In this document: positions 41,690 to 50,607 of the stretch, piece after piece
Numbering within the stretch: the first letter of the stretch is position 1
Layout: each line of letters begins with the position of its first letter
Assembly (NCBI GenBank): GCA_022841825.1
Contig: JALHQT010000001.1
Coordinates: forward strand, 434,001-498,000
Length of the DNA: 64,000 nt
Origin: Anaerolineae bacterium
GTDB taxonomy: Bacteria; Chloroflexota; Anaerolineae; Aggregatilineales; Phototrophicaceae
Direction: 5' to 3'
The notes under the pieces: model-generated
The model's input: the letters and a program-made list of their open reading frames with translations, nothing else
Told to the model about the DNA's origin: nothing
Databases searched by the model: none
Made by a program: the position numbers and the translations under genes

Positions 41690-42333
41690 GGTTGGTAGTT
41701 GACTAGAAATGAATTGGTCTTGCGCTCGCGCCCCAGGGTGGTAGGTTTTCCATGTCCACTCAGGGCAATCACGTCGTCGCCCAGTGGGAGCAGGACATCG
41801 AAGATGCTGTGCATGAGGGTTTGATAGCTGCCACCGGGTAGATCGGTTCGACCAATGCCGCCGTTGAAGAGGCAGTCGCCGCAAAAGACCGTCTTCTGCG
41901 CAGCCATGAAGTAACTGACATGACCCGGTGCGTGACCCGGTGTGTAGAGGGTTTCGAGTGAAATGCTGCCGAGCGTAATGGTCTCGCGTGAATTTCCCAG
42001 GAGTTGATCGGGTTGCGCTGCATCGGGGAAGCGCGTGCCGAAGAAACGCAGCCCCTGTTCCGGCAAGGCGGCGAGCATTGGCGCGGCTTCCTGGTGGATT
42101 ACGAACGCGGCACTGGTCTTCTCCTTCAGCGCTTTGCTGGCGATGATATGGTCGAAGTGGGCATGGGTCGCCAGGATAAGCCTGATCGACCAACCCGCGT
42201 CTTGCGCGGTTGTGTAGATGGTGTCTGCTTCGTCAACAGGGTCAATGACCAGCGCCTCGCCGGTTTCCGTGTCTGCGACGATGTAGCAGTTGGTGTCGAC
42301 CATGCCAAGGGTCAGTGTGCGAATTTCGATCAT
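41686..42333 (-). CDS. Metallo-beta-lactamase fold hydrolase (glyoxalase II-like)
   Basis: The 215-residue MBL protein has THAHFDHI (about residues 55-62), the zinc-site motif, then TLYTPGHAPGHVSYF and CGDCLFNGGIGRTDLPGG, with the bridging Asp. ALSGHG supplies the final His. The arrangement is that of small glyoxalase II-like thioester hydrolases, but it lacks the long C-terminal helical domain of classic GloB. It starts ATGA on the murJ stop and overlaps the phosphatase gene by four bases, so the three are likely one transcript. Confidence 0.9.
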   Translation of the reverse strand: MIEIRTLTLGMVDTNCYIVADTETGEALVIDPVDEADTIYTTAQDAGWSIRLILATHAHFDHIIASKALKEKTSAAFVIHQEAAPMLAALPEQGLRFFGTRFPDAAQPDQLLGNSRETITLGSISLETLYTPGHAPGHVSYFMAAQKTVFCGDCLFNGGIGRTDLPGGSYQTLMHSIFDVLLPLGDDVIALSGHGKPTTLGRERKTNSFLVNYQP

Positions 42334-43949
42334 GGTGTTGTTGCCTCCGGCTGTGGGCGGCGAAAGTGCAGCAGGCGCGCGAGCATGGCTTTAAGTTCAC
42401 TCAGTCCCAATACCCAGGCTGCGCCGACGAAGACGAGCGCGCCCAGCAAAACCTGAAGTGTGACCTGGACGATGGTGATGAGGCGACCCTGCCCTCCGAG
42501 ACCCAGCGCGTTCCACACAACGTCGAAGAGAACCATCGCCAGCGCCATGATCAGGCTGGCTGCGACGGTTTTGATCGTGGTGACTGCCAGCTCATTCTCC
42601 TGAATGCCATGCCAGCGGCGGCGCAAAATGAAGAGCAGTATGATGACTTCAAAGGTGACGCCGAGTGTATTGCCGAGTGTGATTGCCTCGACTCCTCGGG
42701 GGTCTGGTGTTCCGCCATTGATCAACCCGCTGAAAACCCAGGCGAAACCGAGGTTAATGACTGCGCCGCCGGATGTGATGAATAGCGGTGTCCAGGTGTC
42801 CTTATCGGCGAAGAAGCTGCGTGCCGCGACTTCAAGGATTGAATGGATGACGATGCCGAGCGCGAAACCCCGCAGTGCAACATAGACCAGGTTGGTCGCC
42901 TGCGCGTCGAATGCACCGCCTTCGAGCAGGCTCAGGGCGGGGCGACCGACCAGGAGTAAGCCAATTGCCGAAGGGATAGTTCCGATGAGGATGAACTTGA
43001 GCGCGCCAGCCATCGCCCCGCGCTTTCCATCCACGTCGTTGAGCGCGCTGAGGGCTGCGAGCGTTGGGAAGATGACGACTGCCATTGCCGAACCGATCAG
43101 TGTTTGCGGGATTTGCATGAGTCGCCAGCCCCAGCTAAAGGCGCTGACTGCGCCTTCGCCAAGGCGGGACGAAAAGTTGATCGCCATCGTAAAGGTGAAG
43201 GTGAAGACGCCGACATCGACGATTCTTGGCAGCATAAGCATGAATACGCGCCGAAGGGTGGGGTCACTCCAGCCCAAGTCGGGGGTCCAGCGCGCGCCGA
43301 CGCGGATGAGGGCGGGTACCTGGATCGCAAAGTGGAGCGCTGCACCGATCAACGTGCCATAGGCGATCCCGTAGACGCCAAAGGGTCTGACGAGAAATCC
43401 CGCCCCAAAAAGGATGCCGATATCATACATGATGGGTGCCAGCGCAGGTGCGACAAATCGGTTGTGGCTTTGTAGCAAGCCCATCGTCGCGCCGCTGATG
43501 GAAAAGACTATCGTTGCAACAAGCAGCAAGCGCATCAGAGTCGCAGACTCTTGGATGCCTTCCTCGCTGAAGCCAGGGGCGACGACCGTCTGTATCAGCG
43601 TTGGCGCAAGGATGAAGGCGATCAGGCTGATGACACAGGACGCGAGGAAGACCGTGTTGAGGGCACGGCTGGCGAGTCGCCACGCCTGAACACGGTCACC
43701 CTGGGCAAGCATACCGCTGAAGAACGGCATCAACGCCGTCGTCAGAGTGACCCCGCCCAGAATGAGGACGATGGTCTCCGGGAGCTGATTGGCGGCGACA
43801 AAGCGATCCCACTCCGCCCCAATGCCGAAAATGTCGGTGATCAAGACTGTTTGCACAAGGCTGATCACGCGCGCAACCATGAAACCGAAGAACACAATGG
43901 CGGTGGAGCGGATGAGCGTGCGTTGGCTGGCGACGGCTTCTACTGCCAT
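42330..43949 (-). CDS. murJ: Lipid II flippase MurJ
   Basis: MurJ moves lipid II across the membrane for peptidoglycan synthesis. The 539-residue protein is a MATE-like membrane protein with about 14 helices. It begins with the conserved MVARVISLVQTVLITDIFG region, followed by PETIVLILGGVTLTTALMPFFSG, the typical N-terminal lobe. Arginines inside the cavity, as in known MurJ, fit the sequence. It follows the C39-like gene by 12 bases. Together with rodA it indicates that this organism builds peptidoglycan. Confidence 0.92.
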   Translation of the reverse strand: MAVEAVASQRTLIRSTAIVFFGFMVARVISLVQTVLITDIFGIGAEWDRFVAANQLPETIVLILGGVTLTTALMPFFSGMLAQGDRVQAWRLASRALNTVFLASCVISLIAFILAPTLIQTVVAPGFSEEGIQESATLMRLLLVATIVFSISGATMGLLQSHNRFVAPALAPIMYDIGILFGAGFLVRPFGVYGIAYGTLIGAALHFAIQVPALIRVGARWTPDLGWSDPTLRRVFMLMLPRIVDVGVFTFTFTMAINFSSRLGEGAVSAFSWGWRLMQIPQTLIGSAMAVVIFPTLAALSALNDVDGKRGAMAGALKFILIGTIPSAIGLLLVGRPALSLLEGGAFDAQATNLVYVALRGFALGIVIHSILEVAARSFFADKDTWTPLFITSGGAVINLGFAWVFSGLINGGTPDPRGVEAITLGNTLGVTFEVIILLFILRRRWHGIQENELAVTTIKTVAASLIMALAMVLFDVVWNALGLGGQGRLITIVQVTLQVLLGALVFVGAAWVLGLSELKAMLARLLHFRRPQPEATTP

Positions 43950-43961
43950 GATGGCATCTTT

Positions 43962-45602
43962 CTAGGCATTTGGCAGCTCGGCGAGCGCGGTCTGGGCGTC
44001 GGCAAACTGGTTGTTATGGGAAAGCGCGCGCTGGAACGCTGCGCGAGCGCCCGCGATATCGCCTTGCTGCTCCAGGACCCGACCCTGCCAATAGTGCGTT
44101 TCTTCGACGTAAATGCCGCCGTTATTCAGGTTGCTGTTGACGAGCGACATGACATCGGAATAGCGCCCCATGTTGAAAAACGCCTCGAAGTTATAGAACT
44201 GGTACCATGCCATGCGGAAAGGCAGACGATTGCGGGTGGCTTCGTCGAAGGCGAGTACGGCTTCGTCGTAACGCCCCAGGCGTGTCAGCGCTGTACCGAT
44301 GTTGTACCAGGCAAAAGGGTCTTGCGGGTTGGCAAGTGCTTCCTCGCGGGCAGTTTCGAGCGCGAGTTCGTTGGCGCGGGTGACATCGGCGAGGTCGCCC
44401 AGGATACTCACCACCTGAGACTCGCGCTGGGGTTCATAGACGACGATGAAGATGCGATTGAACGGCTGCCAGGTCGCCTCCAGGTCGGTGTAGGGCACTG
44501 GAATCCCGTTGCCTTCACCATTGCCTAGCCAACTGTCGTAGACGAGGAAAACACCGCTTGCGTCATCGTAGCCGACCAGCGTGCGGTAATGCCCGATCCA
44601 GTCCTCGCCCTCGTAAATTGCGCCCCCAACTTCGACAACCACCGGGAAGCCACCCGCGATGAACGCCTTCAGCATGTCCAGCGTGCCGCCAATGCGCGTG
44701 AGCGCTCGTACGGCGCTCTGTGTGTTGACAAAGCGGACAAGTTCGCTGGGCGAGACATTCTTGTCTTCGCGATCAGGCTTGAGTAAGGCAGCGGCATCTT
44801 CCTGGTCACCCTGCCAGCCGTAATAGCTCAGCGCCTGGGCGATGTTCGCGGGACCGCAGTTGTTCCAGGTTTGACGGAAGTGACGAAACCCACCATTGAA
44901 GTGGGTCGCAGGCAGAGAGAATGCAGGTTGTGAGACGACCTCGTTCACCACAGTTTGCAGCGTGGGCACAACCGCGGCTTGCGTGGGCGGTAGGGTTGCT
45001 GTAGGGAGCGTCGTTGCTGTGGGTTCGCTCGTTTCTTGTGTGGCGAGTGGCGTAGAGGTTACCGGTGCTGTTGGGCTTGGCGGCATCACTGTCGCCGTTG
45101 CTTCTGCTGTTGGGCTGCCGCCGAGTCCAAGCAGGAGATCTTGCGCAGAGCGCCCACCGGCGGTAGCCACCACAGTCGGAAGCGTGCCACCAATCGGGGT
45201 AGGGGGCAGGAATGCACCGAGGAACGGCAGCGGTGTAATCAGTTCAGCCTGATAACGCGGGGGCAGGTTGTTTCTGTAGAACGAGATGCCCGCGAAAATG
45301 CCAATGCCCAGCAGTACGATGTAGCCGCCGACCAGCCAGAGACTCATGTGGCGCGGCAATTCCCGGCGAAAGCGGATTGACAGCAGCCACGTATACGCAG
45401 CTGCGATGGCGATGGTTATCAAGACGGGTTGTACGAGACTGACAAGGCGTCCTGAATCGCGGAAGATCAGAAAGCAGGCGATGGCAGCCAGGACGAAGAG
45501 GACAAACAGCCCAACTACCCACCAAAATAGGAATCTTGGCGGCGTTGATACTGCGCGAACTGCGCGCAGGTTGGGCTGGGTTGAGTCGCGTCGATCATTC
45601 AT
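43962..45602 (-). CDS. Membrane-anchored C39-like cysteine peptidase with TPR repeats
   Basis: The 546-residue protein has three to four N-terminal helices (about residues 22-125), a Thr/Pro-rich linker (about 140-225), a C39-like domain whose NNCGPANIAQAL (Cys nucleophile) and GHYRTLVGYDD (His) are the catalytic residues, and then tetratricopeptide repeats (AWYNIGTALTRLGRYDEAV and further). The papain-like domain probably cleaves a peptide outside the cell. The ATG 45602 start removes ten residues of the longest frame. It is the first gene of a murJ-containing operon and diverges from the PHP gene. Confidence 0.85.
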   Translation of the reverse strand: MNDRRDSTQPNLRAVRAVSTPPRFLFWWVVGLFVLFVLAAIACFLIFRDSGRLVSLVQPVLITIAIAAAYTWLLSIRFRRELPRHMSLWLVGGYIVLLGIGIFAGISFYRNNLPPRYQAELITPLPFLGAFLPPTPIGGTLPTVVATAGGRSAQDLLLGLGGSPTAEATATVMPPSPTAPVTSTPLATQETSEPTATTLPTATLPPTQAAVVPTLQTVVNEVVSQPAFSLPATHFNGGFRHFRQTWNNCGPANIAQALSYYGWQGDQEDAAALLKPDREDKNVSPSELVRFVNTQSAVRALTRIGGTLDMLKAFIAGGFPVVVEVGGAIYEGEDWIGHYRTLVGYDDASGVFLVYDSWLGNGEGNGIPVPYTDLEATWQPFNRIFIVVYEPQRESQVVSILGDLADVTRANELALETAREEALANPQDPFAWYNIGTALTRLGRYDEAVLAFDEATRNRLPFRMAWYQFYNFEAFFNMGRYSDVMSLVNSNLNNGGIYVEETHYWQGRVLEQQGDIAGARAAFQRALSHNNQFADAQTALAELPNA

Positions 45603-45710
45603 CGGTCGGGTATGTACTCCAAACCAGGTCACAGATACCGTCGGATAGCATTTGTTGACACTACAAAGTGATCATTTCAGCGTCAACCGCTGGCTTCCCG
45701 ACGTTGCGCG

Positions 45711-45719
45711 ATTATAGCA
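45711..45719 (-). promoter_or_regulatory. Possible extended -10 promoter for the C39-like/murJ operon
   Basis: On the minus strand the gap reads TGCTATAAT, an extended -10 with a perfect hexamer, about 110 bases upstream of the ATG at 45602. A nearby TTGACG about 40 bases further downstream lacks a good partner. Confidence 0.4.
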
Positions 45720-45735
45720 TGTTTAGAATACAGGT

Positions 45736-45764
45736 TCTTGGAGGCAGAAGAAGCCTGTACAATG
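45736..45764 (+). promoter_or_regulatory. Possible promoter for the PHP gene
   Basis: TTCTTG (45736-45741) and TACAAT (45759-45764) are separated by 17 bases, and the -10 is about 20 bases before the start codon, leaving a very short leader. The -35 is weak. Confidence 0.33.
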
Positions 45765-45784
45765 TTGTCGTTGATTCGCCGTAG

Positions 45785-46525
45785 ATGGATGAGTGGGTGA
45801 TGACTCAGATTGCTTCGCAGCCATCGTCGTTAGGGACCGTCGCGCTAGATCGGTTGCGCGTGGAGCTTCACAGCCATACGCATTGGTCAAAGGACTGCCT
45901 GACCACGCCTGCGACGATCCTACAATTGTGCGAAAAGCGGAGGGTGGACAAGATCGCCATCACCGATCACAACACTGCGGAGGGGGCGCTTGAACTGCAT
46001 GCGCTCGCACCTGAGCGAGTCATCGTCGGAGAAGAGATCATGACTACGCAGGGTGAGCTGCTCGGCTACTTCATGACGGAAAGCATTCCCGCCGGACTGA
46101 CCCCGCAGGAAACCATCCGTCGCTTGCGGCGGCAAGGGGCAGCCATCAGCGTCTCGCATCCCTTCGATCGGCTGCGCAAGGGCGCGTGGGAGGAGGCGGA
46201 TTTGCTGCGAATCATCCATGACGTCGATGCGATTGAAATTTTCAACGCGCGGTGTGTGTTTCGAGAAGACAACCTGAAAGCGGCGAAGTTTGCCAGTGAG
46301 CGGAGAATCCTCGGCACTGTTGGCTCGGATGCACACTCATCTGTCGAATACGGGCGAGCGGTATCGCTGCTCCACCCATTTTCGAATGCGGCAGAGTTTC
46401 TGCAAGCCCTGGGGTCCGCCGAGGCGGAACGTCGCTACAGCTCGTGGTTGGTTCATGTCTCGAGCAAGACGGCAAAGTGGGCGAAGAAACTGAAATTGAA
46501 ACCGCGCCTATGGGAGGGTGGCTGA
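45785..46525 (+). CDS. PHP-domain phosphoesterase
   Basis: The 246-residue protein is built on the PHP fold. It has ELHSHTHWSKDCL (first metal-binding histidines), KIAITDHNTAEG (second), IVGEEIMTTQGEL, SVSHPFDRLR and GTVGSDAHS, the last metal ligands. Standalone PHP proteins of this size hydrolyse phosphate esters, for example of 3',5'-nucleotides or histidinol phosphate; the substrate is not readable here. ATG 45785 is used, though ATG 45800 is equally plausible. It converges with the PBP homologue, and their 3' ends overlap by 18 bases. Confidence 0.9.
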   Translation: MDEWVMTQIASQPSSLGTVALDRLRVELHSHTHWSKDCLTTPATILQLCEKRRVDKIAITDHNTAEGALELHALAPERVIVGEEIMTTQGELLGYFMTESIPAGLTPQETIRRLRRQGAAISVSHPFDRLRKGAWEEADLLRIIHDVDAIEIFNARCVFREDNLKAAKFASERRILGTVGSDAHSSVEYGRAVSLLHPFSNAAEFLQALGSAEAERRYSSWLVHVSSKTAKWAKKLKLKPRLWEGG

Positions 46526-47923
46526 GGGACTCGAAGCAGCGATGGCTGCCTGGAGCGCGCGGATGCCGATGTCGCGCGCGTCGGCTGGGTCGCGCGTGTC
46601 TTCGATGACGACCGCCACTGCAATCCCTTGACCCGTTGGCATCCTGGCGAAGCCCATGAACCAGACCAGCGCGCCTTCACCCGAATAGGCAAGCGCGGAG
46701 TGTGCGCCAACGAGGGCATCGGTGGTTTGGAAATTGCCTGCGAACTCGGTATCGGTCAATGCCATGATTTCCTGTAGGCGTGCTGCTGCCGCTGCTGTCA
46801 TCACTGGGACAGAGGCGGAGCTATCCGTACTGGGTGCCCACTCGCCAGCGTCTGGGTAGCGGGTGGCGAGTAACGAGCGAGGCTGCGGCGCATTCCCTTC
46901 ATTCAAGATCGAAGCGGCGAGCAGCGCAATATCTAATGGGCTGACGATTTGCTCTCCCTGCCCAAGAAGACTATTTCTCAGGTTATCCACGTTCTCGAAA
47001 TTGGCAGGCTCGGCTGAGGGTTGGGTTGCCTGGTTGAGTTGCTGAAGCGCGCGGGCGACCAGCGACGGCTGCAAGGCTGCGCCTAGTTGCAAAAAGGGCG
47101 CCGGGCAGCCAAACCTATATGCTTCGACGAGCGTCAACGCTGCACGAGGCGGGGTGACCGCACAGGTCATCAAGATGTTCTCCAGCGTGACGGGTGCGGA
47201 TGCTTGTGGGAATGGTGATATGAGCGCTATGCCGCTGATCTCGAATAACGCGAGGAGTGGCGTTTGCGTCATGCCGCCCGGTTGGTAACGACCTTGCAGC
47301 GCGCGATTAAAAAAGGGGTTTCCTGAATCTTCGAGGAGGACTGCCCAATTCTCATCGAGTGCATTGGGGTCGTAGGTGGGGTGGCTGAGGATTGCCAGGA
47401 TGTCCCCTGACGGCACGCTCATGACGACGGCAGCGCCCTGATGATTCTCAAAGGCGTCGCGTAGGGTAATCTGCACTTGGCTATCCAATGTGATTTGTAT
47501 GTCACTGCCCTCGACGGGCGCGGCGAAGAAGATTTGGTCGAGTGATCGTGGGCGGTCTGCTCCAGAGAGTATGCGATCATATTGGTTCTCGAAACCGCCA
47601 GTGCCGTAGGTCAGGCTGAAGTATCCCAGCGCGCCGTAGAAAGCGGGTGAGAGATAGTGACGGACGAGACGGCGCTGTGTGCCCTCGTCTACCTCGGACT
47701 GTTCCTCGGTGTGCACGAGCAGGTCGAGATCGCGGTCGTAAATCGCGCCGCGCCTGATGCTGGCGCGGGCTTCCAACAGGCGTGGATTGTCCTCGCGGGC
47801 AAGCAGGCGGTCGCGTTCGATCGACGCCCAGTATGCGCTTGCGGCTGCCACTACGGCAAAGGCAATGAGCAGGGCGCGCGTCAGGATACGCAGTTCTCGA
47901 TTAAGCGACACGTTCGTCCTCAT
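46508..47923 (-). CDS. Penicillin-binding protein homologue lacking the transpeptidase active site
   Basis: The 471-residue class B PBP-like protein has an N-terminal membrane helix (about residues 12-32), a short N-terminal domain with RRGAIYDRDLDLLVH and GYFSLTYGTGGFENQYD typical of PbpA, and a transpeptidase domain with GAAVVMSVPSGDILAILSHP, NRALQGRYQPG and the conserved LGQGEQIVSPLDIALLAASI. All three catalytic motifs are lost. SxxK is Gly217-Met-Thr-Gln220, SxN is Gly272-Cys-Pro274, and KTG is replaced by Ala-His-Ser around 407-409. ATG 47923 lies 23 bases inside the end of rodA. A structural, activator-like role with RodA is inferred. Confidence 0.88.
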   Translation of the reverse strand: MRTNVSLNRELRILTRALLIAFAVVAAASAYWASIERDRLLAREDNPRLLEARASIRRGAIYDRDLDLLVHTEEQSEVDEGTQRRLVRHYLSPAFYGALGYFSLTYGTGGFENQYDRILSGADRPRSLDQIFFAAPVEGSDIQITLDSQVQITLRDAFENHQGAAVVMSVPSGDILAILSHPTYDPNALDENWAVLLEDSGNPFFNRALQGRYQPGGMTQTPLLALFEISGIALISPFPQASAPVTLENILMTCAVTPPRAALTLVEAYRFGCPAPFLQLGAALQPSLVARALQQLNQATQPSAEPANFENVDNLRNSLLGQGEQIVSPLDIALLAASILNEGNAPQPRSLLATRYPDAGEWAPSTDSSASVPVMTAAAAARLQEIMALTDTEFAGNFQTTDALVGAHSALAYSGEGALVWFMGFARMPTGQGIAVAVVIEDTRDPADARDIGIRALQAAIAASSPSATLP

Positions 47924-49220
47924 CGGTTGAGAGCTGAAGCAGCAAGCCAATGATGATGAAATTGACGAGCAGCGAACTGCCTCCATAGCTTAAAAACGGA
48001 AGCGTGACCCCGGTTAGCGGGATGAGTTTGAGGACTCCCGCCATAATCATCAGACTTTGTATGGCGATGAGCAGGCTCAAGCCTGCTGCCATGAGTGAAA
48101 GGTACGGGCGCGCGCTGTGGAGCGAGGCGCTGCGCAGACCGCGCGTAACGATGGTGCCGATGCCTGCAACCAAGCCGATGACGCCGATTAAGCCCCATTC
48201 TTCGGCAAGCGCCGCGAAAATGAAATCAGAGTGGACGACCGGGATTGACGTGGGCAGCCCCTGACCGATGCCGCGACCGAAGATACCCCCTTCTGCAAAG
48301 GCAAAAAGACTCTGAACGATCTGGAACGCGCGCCCGTCCGGGTCGAGCCAGGGGTTCAGCCAGATGTCGATGCGAAGCTGGACGACGGCGAAGACAAAGT
48401 AAGCGGTGATGCCCGCCAGGATGACAAGCCCTGCGCCGCCGACCAGAACCCAGATGAATCCTGTTGCGAGATAGAGCATCAGGAGGAATACAAGAAAGAA
48501 AAGGGTCGCAGTCCCAAGATCGCGCTGCCAGAGCAGGACGACAAAAGAGATGATGAACATGAAGACGACGGGTCCCATCACCGTTGGCGAGAGCGATGGA
48601 AACCGCCGCTTGCTGCGGTCACGGAGCATTTGCAGAGAGGGATACTGCTCTGCAAGATAGCTGGCAAGGAAGGTGACGAGGATGATTTTGAGCAGCTCGG
48701 AGGGCTGAAAGAATATGTCTCCGAAACCCAACCAGAGTCGTGGTGCGCCAATCTGCCCGGACGGATTGACGCCGAGCAGGATAGTGGCGACGAGCAGAAC
48801 CAAACCTGTGATGAGGAGCGTGTAGCGATAGCGGCGCAGCCGCGCAAGCAGATTTGGGATGGCAACGACCACGCTCATCGTGAGTACACCGAGGACGAGC
48901 CAAACCGTCTGACGGTCAGCGAAGTTTGGCGCGAGCCGCTCGATCAATACCATCCCCCAACCGCTCAGGAGCATCACCAGGGGGAAAAGCAGCGGGTCAC
49001 GGTCTGGAAGGCGGCGCTTAAGCCAAAGGTGCCCTGCAAGCGCGGCGATGACCCAGATCGCGTAGTGAATCCAGTCCTGCCCTCGCTGACTTACGAGGGT
49101 AAGTGCGAAGGTGTTGACGAACAGGAATAAGCCTGCAACAGACAAGAGCCTTTGTTCGACACGATCGGGCGGAATCGGACGGTTGACGCGGCGTACCGGC
49201 ATGAGCGATAAGGTGGTCAT
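47901..49220 (-). CDS. rodA: SEDS family peptidoglycan polymerase RodA/FtsW
   Basis: SEDS proteins polymerise lipid II glycans with a class B PBP partner. The 439-residue protein has about ten membrane helices. WLGFGDIFFQPSE is the conserved central motif, NPWLDPDGRAFQ carries the predicted catalytic Asp293, and SDFIFAALAEEWGL and PLTGVTLPFLSYGGSS close the family pattern. Active-site residues therefore look intact, in contrast to the partner gene that overlaps its 3' end. RodA versus FtsW cannot be decided on sequence; gene context in the actinobacterial-type cluster favours RodA. Confidence 0.93.
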   Translation of the reverse strand: MTTLSLMPVRRVNRPIPPDRVEQRLLSVAGLFLFVNTFALTLVSQRGQDWIHYAIWVIAALAGHLWLKRRLPDRDPLLFPLVMLLSGWGMVLIERLAPNFADRQTVWLVLGVLTMSVVVAIPNLLARLRRYRYTLLITGLVLLVATILLGVNPSGQIGAPRLWLGFGDIFFQPSELLKIILVTFLASYLAEQYPSLQMLRDRSKRRFPSLSPTVMGPVVFMFIISFVVLLWQRDLGTATLFFLVFLLMLYLATGFIWVLVGGAGLVILAGITAYFVFAVVQLRIDIWLNPWLDPDGRAFQIVQSLFAFAEGGIFGRGIGQGLPTSIPVVHSDFIFAALAEEWGLIGVIGLVAGIGTIVTRGLRSASLHSARPYLSLMAAGLSLLIAIQSLMIMAGVLKLIPLTGVTLPFLSYGGSSLLVNFIIIGLLLQLSTDEDERVA

Positions 49221-49226
49221 CAGCAG

Positions 49227-50093
49227 TTATTCGAACTGCCGTCCAACAATCGGCTTGAGGCGTTCAAGTACATCGGAGGGTACGGCGTCTCGGTGGGTCA
49301 TGATGGCGTTTTCTAGAGCGCTGTGGCAGCTGCATACATGATGTTCTGGTACGTTGGCAACTGCCGCTGCAAGTGCCTGTTGAGCGAGTTCAACATTCCG
49401 GTGCAGGGTTGCGATGACCATTTCAACGGTGACCGGCGCTTTGCTGAGGTGCCAGACATCGTAATCGGTGATGTGCGCCATGACCGTATAGGCGATCTCT
49501 GCCTCACGGGCGAGGAATGCTTCCGGGCAGGTCGTCATGCCGATGATGTCGCAGCCTAATCTGCGGTAGATGTTGCTTTCGCCGCGCGTGCTGAAGCGGG
49601 GTCCCTCGATGGTTACGAAGCATCCGCCCATGTGAACGGTGCCTCCACTCGACTGCACAGCTTCGAAGGCGATCCTGCTGAGTTCCGGGCAAAAGGGGTC
49701 AGCGACAGAGGTGTGGGCGACAATACCCGTCCCAAAGAAGGAATTCCCGCGATCATGCTTGGTCATGTCGTAGAGCTGGTCGGGGATAATGACATGTCCG
49801 GGCGCGAAATCCTCGCGCAGCGAGCCGCAGGCGTTGACCGCGAAGATGTGGCGGACGCCCATCATCTTGAGCGCGCAGATGTTTGCGCGATAAGGGACGG
49901 TTGAAGGTGTAAAGACATGACCGCTGCCGTGGCGGGGCAGGAACGCCACCCGTTTGCCCCGAAGCGTTCCTACGACGACTGGACTGCTTGGCTTACCAAA
50001 GGGCGTGTCAATGTCTATCATCGCCCGGTCGGTGATCTCCGGCATCATGTAAAGTCCTGACCCGCCAATCACGCCGATCGTCACCTGTTCCAT
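49227..50093 (-). CDS. mtnP: S-methyl-5'-thioadenosine phosphorylase
   Basis: MtnP recycles methylthioadenosine to adenine and methylthioribose 1-phosphate in methionine salvage. The 288-residue sequence shows IGVIGGSGLY, PRHGSGHVFTPSTVPYRANI, VNACGSLREDFAPGHVIIPDQ, FVTIEGPRFSTRGES and GMTTCPEAFLAREAEI, the purine phosphorylase family pattern in its MTAP form. A strong GAGGAG ribosome-binding site precedes ATG 50093. It lies between fhaB and rodA. Purine nucleoside phosphorylase activity on other nucleosides cannot be excluded. Confidence 0.93.
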   Translation of the reverse strand: MEQVTIGVIGGSGLYMMPEITDRAMIDIDTPFGKPSSPVVVGTLRGKRVAFLPRHGSGHVFTPSTVPYRANICALKMMGVRHIFAVNACGSLREDFAPGHVIIPDQLYDMTKHDRGNSFFGTGIVAHTSVADPFCPELSRIAFEAVQSSGGTVHMGGCFVTIEGPRFSTRGESNIYRRLGCDIIGMTTCPEAFLAREAEIAYTVMAHITDYDVWHLSKAPVTVEMVIATLHRNVELAQQALAAAVANVPEHHVCSCHSALENAIMTHRDAVPSDVLERLKPIVGRQFE

Positions 50094-50147
50094 AAAAAAG
50101 CTCCTCTTGATTGAACATTTCCAAAGCGGTTAACCTTGGCAGAAGGC

Positions 50148-50588
50148 TTACCCCTCAAGTTCAAGGCGAAAATGAGATTGCCCAATGCTGATGATGTCAC
50201 CATCTGTGACGATGACTGCCTGATCGATCGGGACTCCATTCAGCAGGGTTCCGTTGGTGCTCCTGCGGTCTTCAAGCCACCAGCGATCATTTCTAAGCGC
50301 AACAAAGGCGTGGTCGTTTGAGGCGAAGGTGTCATTGATGGGGATGTTATTGGTGGCAGCACGACCGAAACTGGTCAGTGGCATGAGCGCATAACTCTCC
50401 TCCGACGCGGCATAACCGCTGGCGGTTTCCTGCACACGAACGATCCTGCCGTAGGTGCGGCGGGTGCTGCCCAGCTTGCTGACCCCATGAAAGTCGCGCC
50501 ACATGACCCAAAAGAGCAGCGCCAGGAAGCCTAACAACACGGCTGCAGACGCAATGCGGAGGACGAATAGGATGAGTTCTGTCGTCAC
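50148..50588 (-). CDS. fhaB: FHA domain protein with N-terminal membrane helix (FhaB-like)
   Basis: The 146-residue protein starts at GTG 50588 with a membrane helix (about residues 5-28). It ends in an FHA domain: FGRAATNNIPIND, SNDHAF and STNGTLLNGVPID give the phosphothreonine-binding Arg, Ser, His and Asn positions. This short TM plus FHA layout is that of actinobacterial FhaB/FipA, which links Ser/Thr kinase signalling to the division machinery. It is 19 bases downstream of the larger FHA gene and belongs to the same unit. Confidence 0.88.
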   Translation of the reverse strand: MTTELILFVLRIASAAVLLGFLALLFWVMWRDFHGVSKLGSTRRTYGRIVRVQETASGYAASEESYALMPLTSFGRAATNNIPINDTFASNDHAFVALRNDRWWLEDRRSTNGTLLNGVPIDQAVIVTDGDIISIGQSHFRLELEG

Positions 50589-50607
50589 CAGTCCGCCTTA
50601 TGATGTT

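Noticed and set aside
40739-42193. Long minus-strand frame (484 codons) covering the MBL gene and the phosphatase-superfamily gene
   Set aside because: Only the part after ATG 41689 carries family motifs. The upstream part is the shadow of the MBL gene in another frame.
43551-44528. Plus-strand open frame of 325 codons
   Set aside because: It overlaps murJ and the C39-like/TPR gene, both with clear motifs on the other strand.
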